32,202 nt of DNA from Deltaproteobacteria bacterium (lineage in GTDB: Bacteria > Desulfobacterota > Desulfarculia > Adiutricales > Adiutricaceae). Shown piece by piece: positions 31,589-32,202 of this stretch. The position numbers were made by a program, and so were the translations under genes. Within the stretch, counting starts at the first letter, position 1; every line of letters begins with the position of its first letter. Location of the stretch: NCBI GenBank assembly GCA_031264015.1, contig JAISET010000213.1, forward strand, positions 1 to 32,202. Direction: 5' to 3'. The notes under the pieces were generated by a model, which was given only the letters and a program-made list of their open reading frames with translations, was not told the origin of the DNA and did not search any database.

Positions 31589-32202
31589 ATGAACAAAATA
31601 TCACCAAAAACTTTCAATATTGCCGGTCCGTGTTACCCAAATAAGCACTATATGTTACCGGCTTTTGAAAGAATACCTGATTTAAATAACTTATTTTTGA
31701 CTGAAAGCTATTTCGTTCTGCACGCCCCGCGTCAGTCTGGGAAAACTACAGCTATAAAAGCTTTGGTAAAAACTATAAATGAAGAAGCGAAATATTACGC
31801 TTTTTACTGTAGTTTTGAGTCTTTGGAGAGGATTTCAGATCTTCCATTTGCCTTAGCTTCTATTAACTCTAAATTAATTGAATACATGACCAAATCTGGT
31901 CTTAAACCATTATTTCAATCTTATGAAGATATTCCTGAATTTGATCCTAATAATCCTCTTGGTTTGTCCCCTAGTGGATTGGTGGGGAAAGAATTGCCAA
32001 AAATCGGTAACGTAATTTCCTTTACCTTGGAAAAAATATGTCAAAAGCTGGACAAAGATCTGCTTATTTTCGTAGATGAAATTGATACTCTCTCAGGTGA
32101 CGTTTTGGTTTCTTTTTTGCGACAGCTTCGCGAAGGGTATATTAACAGAAATACAGATTCATTTCCTTCCTTTCCCAGGTCAATAGCTCTAATTGGTATG
32201 CG
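31589..32202 (+). CDS. AAA-type ATPase, partial at window end
   Basis: An open frame from ATG 31589 (AGGA 10 nt upstream) runs off the window after 204 codons. It opens MNKISPKTFNIAGPCYPNKH; the Walker A motif is APRQSGKTT (residues about 47-55) and Walker B LLIFVDEID (about 155-163), then FLRQLREGYINR and SIALIGM. This pattern (NIAGPC-P-KHYM, HAPRQSGKTT, FVDEID) belongs to a family of stand-alone ATP-binding proteins common on mobile islands, many of which carry a nuclease-like C-terminal domain not visible here. The codon use is AT-rich, unlike the chromosome to the left, supporting acquisition with the tRNA-Ser island. Function unknown. Confidence 0.85.
   Translation, partial: MNKISPKTFNIAGPCYPNKHYMLPAFERIPDLNNLFLTESYFVLHAPRQSGKTTAIKALVKTINEEAKYYAFYCSFESLERISDLPFALASINSKLIEYMTKSGLKPLFQSYEDIPEFDPNNPLGLSPSGLVGKELPKIGNVISFTLEKICQKLDKDLLIFVDEIDTLSGDVLVSFLRQLREGYINRNTDSFPSFPRSIALIGM

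Overview
The window looks like chromosome of a strictly anaerobic, high-GC bacterium. The gene set includes the corrinoid iron-sulfur protein small subunit of the Wood-Ljungdahl CODH/acetyl-CoA synthase complex, [FeFe]-hydrogenase maturases HydE and HydG with their TM1266-type companion, an iron-sulfur flavoprotein, a bacterial-type LeuC, a degenerate receiver-TPR protein and a YcgR-like PilZ protein. This fits a Desulfobacterota-like (deltaproteobacterial) hydrogen- or formate-using anaerobe. That placement is an inference from gene content; there is no rRNA in the window. Most genes are GC-rich with GC-rich third positions. The two ends (about 1-1520 and 31100-32202) and some intergenic islands are AT-rich and look acquired and decaying.

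Layout. The left end holds an SSB-like gene with a decayed tandem paralog, then a broken MNT nucleotidyltransferase/HEPN toxin-antitoxin pair. From about 2.2 to 7.8 kb: a cyclase-family gene with an in-frame stop, a TetR regulator behind a promoter with an operator-like palindrome, a secreted WG-repeat protein, and an overlapping rfbB-rfbA pair (dTDP-sugar synthesis). About 1.4 kb without a convincing gene precedes cdhD, which carries an unusual Pro/Lys/Glu repeat tail. A tRNA-Arg(CCU), a 33-bp tandem array and a degraded inverted-repeat element follow. Next are mutT and a SUKH/SMI1-type gene with a truncated tandem copy.

The hydrogenase maturation block (15.4-19.6 kb) contains the flavoprotein gene, then a consensus promoter, a structured leader of about 400 nt ending in an intrinsic terminator with a possible antiterminator, then the TM1266 homolog, hydE and hydG. 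hydF and the hydrogenase itself are not in the window. After it come a truncated integrase, two overlapping paralogous EamA transporters on the minus strand, a long intergenic region with repeats and small regulatory-looking elements, leuC without leuD, the receiver-TPR and PilZ genes, a periplasmic VCBS/FG-GAP protein and a transposase-derived ORF that appears to have lost catalytic residues. A tRNA-Ser(GGA) follows. To its right is an AT-rich island holding an integrase fragment, cut by a near-perfect inverted-repeat element, and the start of an AAA-type ATPase.

The strongest candidate for something undescribed is the leader RNA upstream of the hydrogenase maturation genes (16345-16654). 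The intact but apparently catalytically dead transposase-like gene, the repeat-tailed CdhD and the small inverted-repeat element follow. All calls come from reading the sequence and recalled family motifs; no database search was run.
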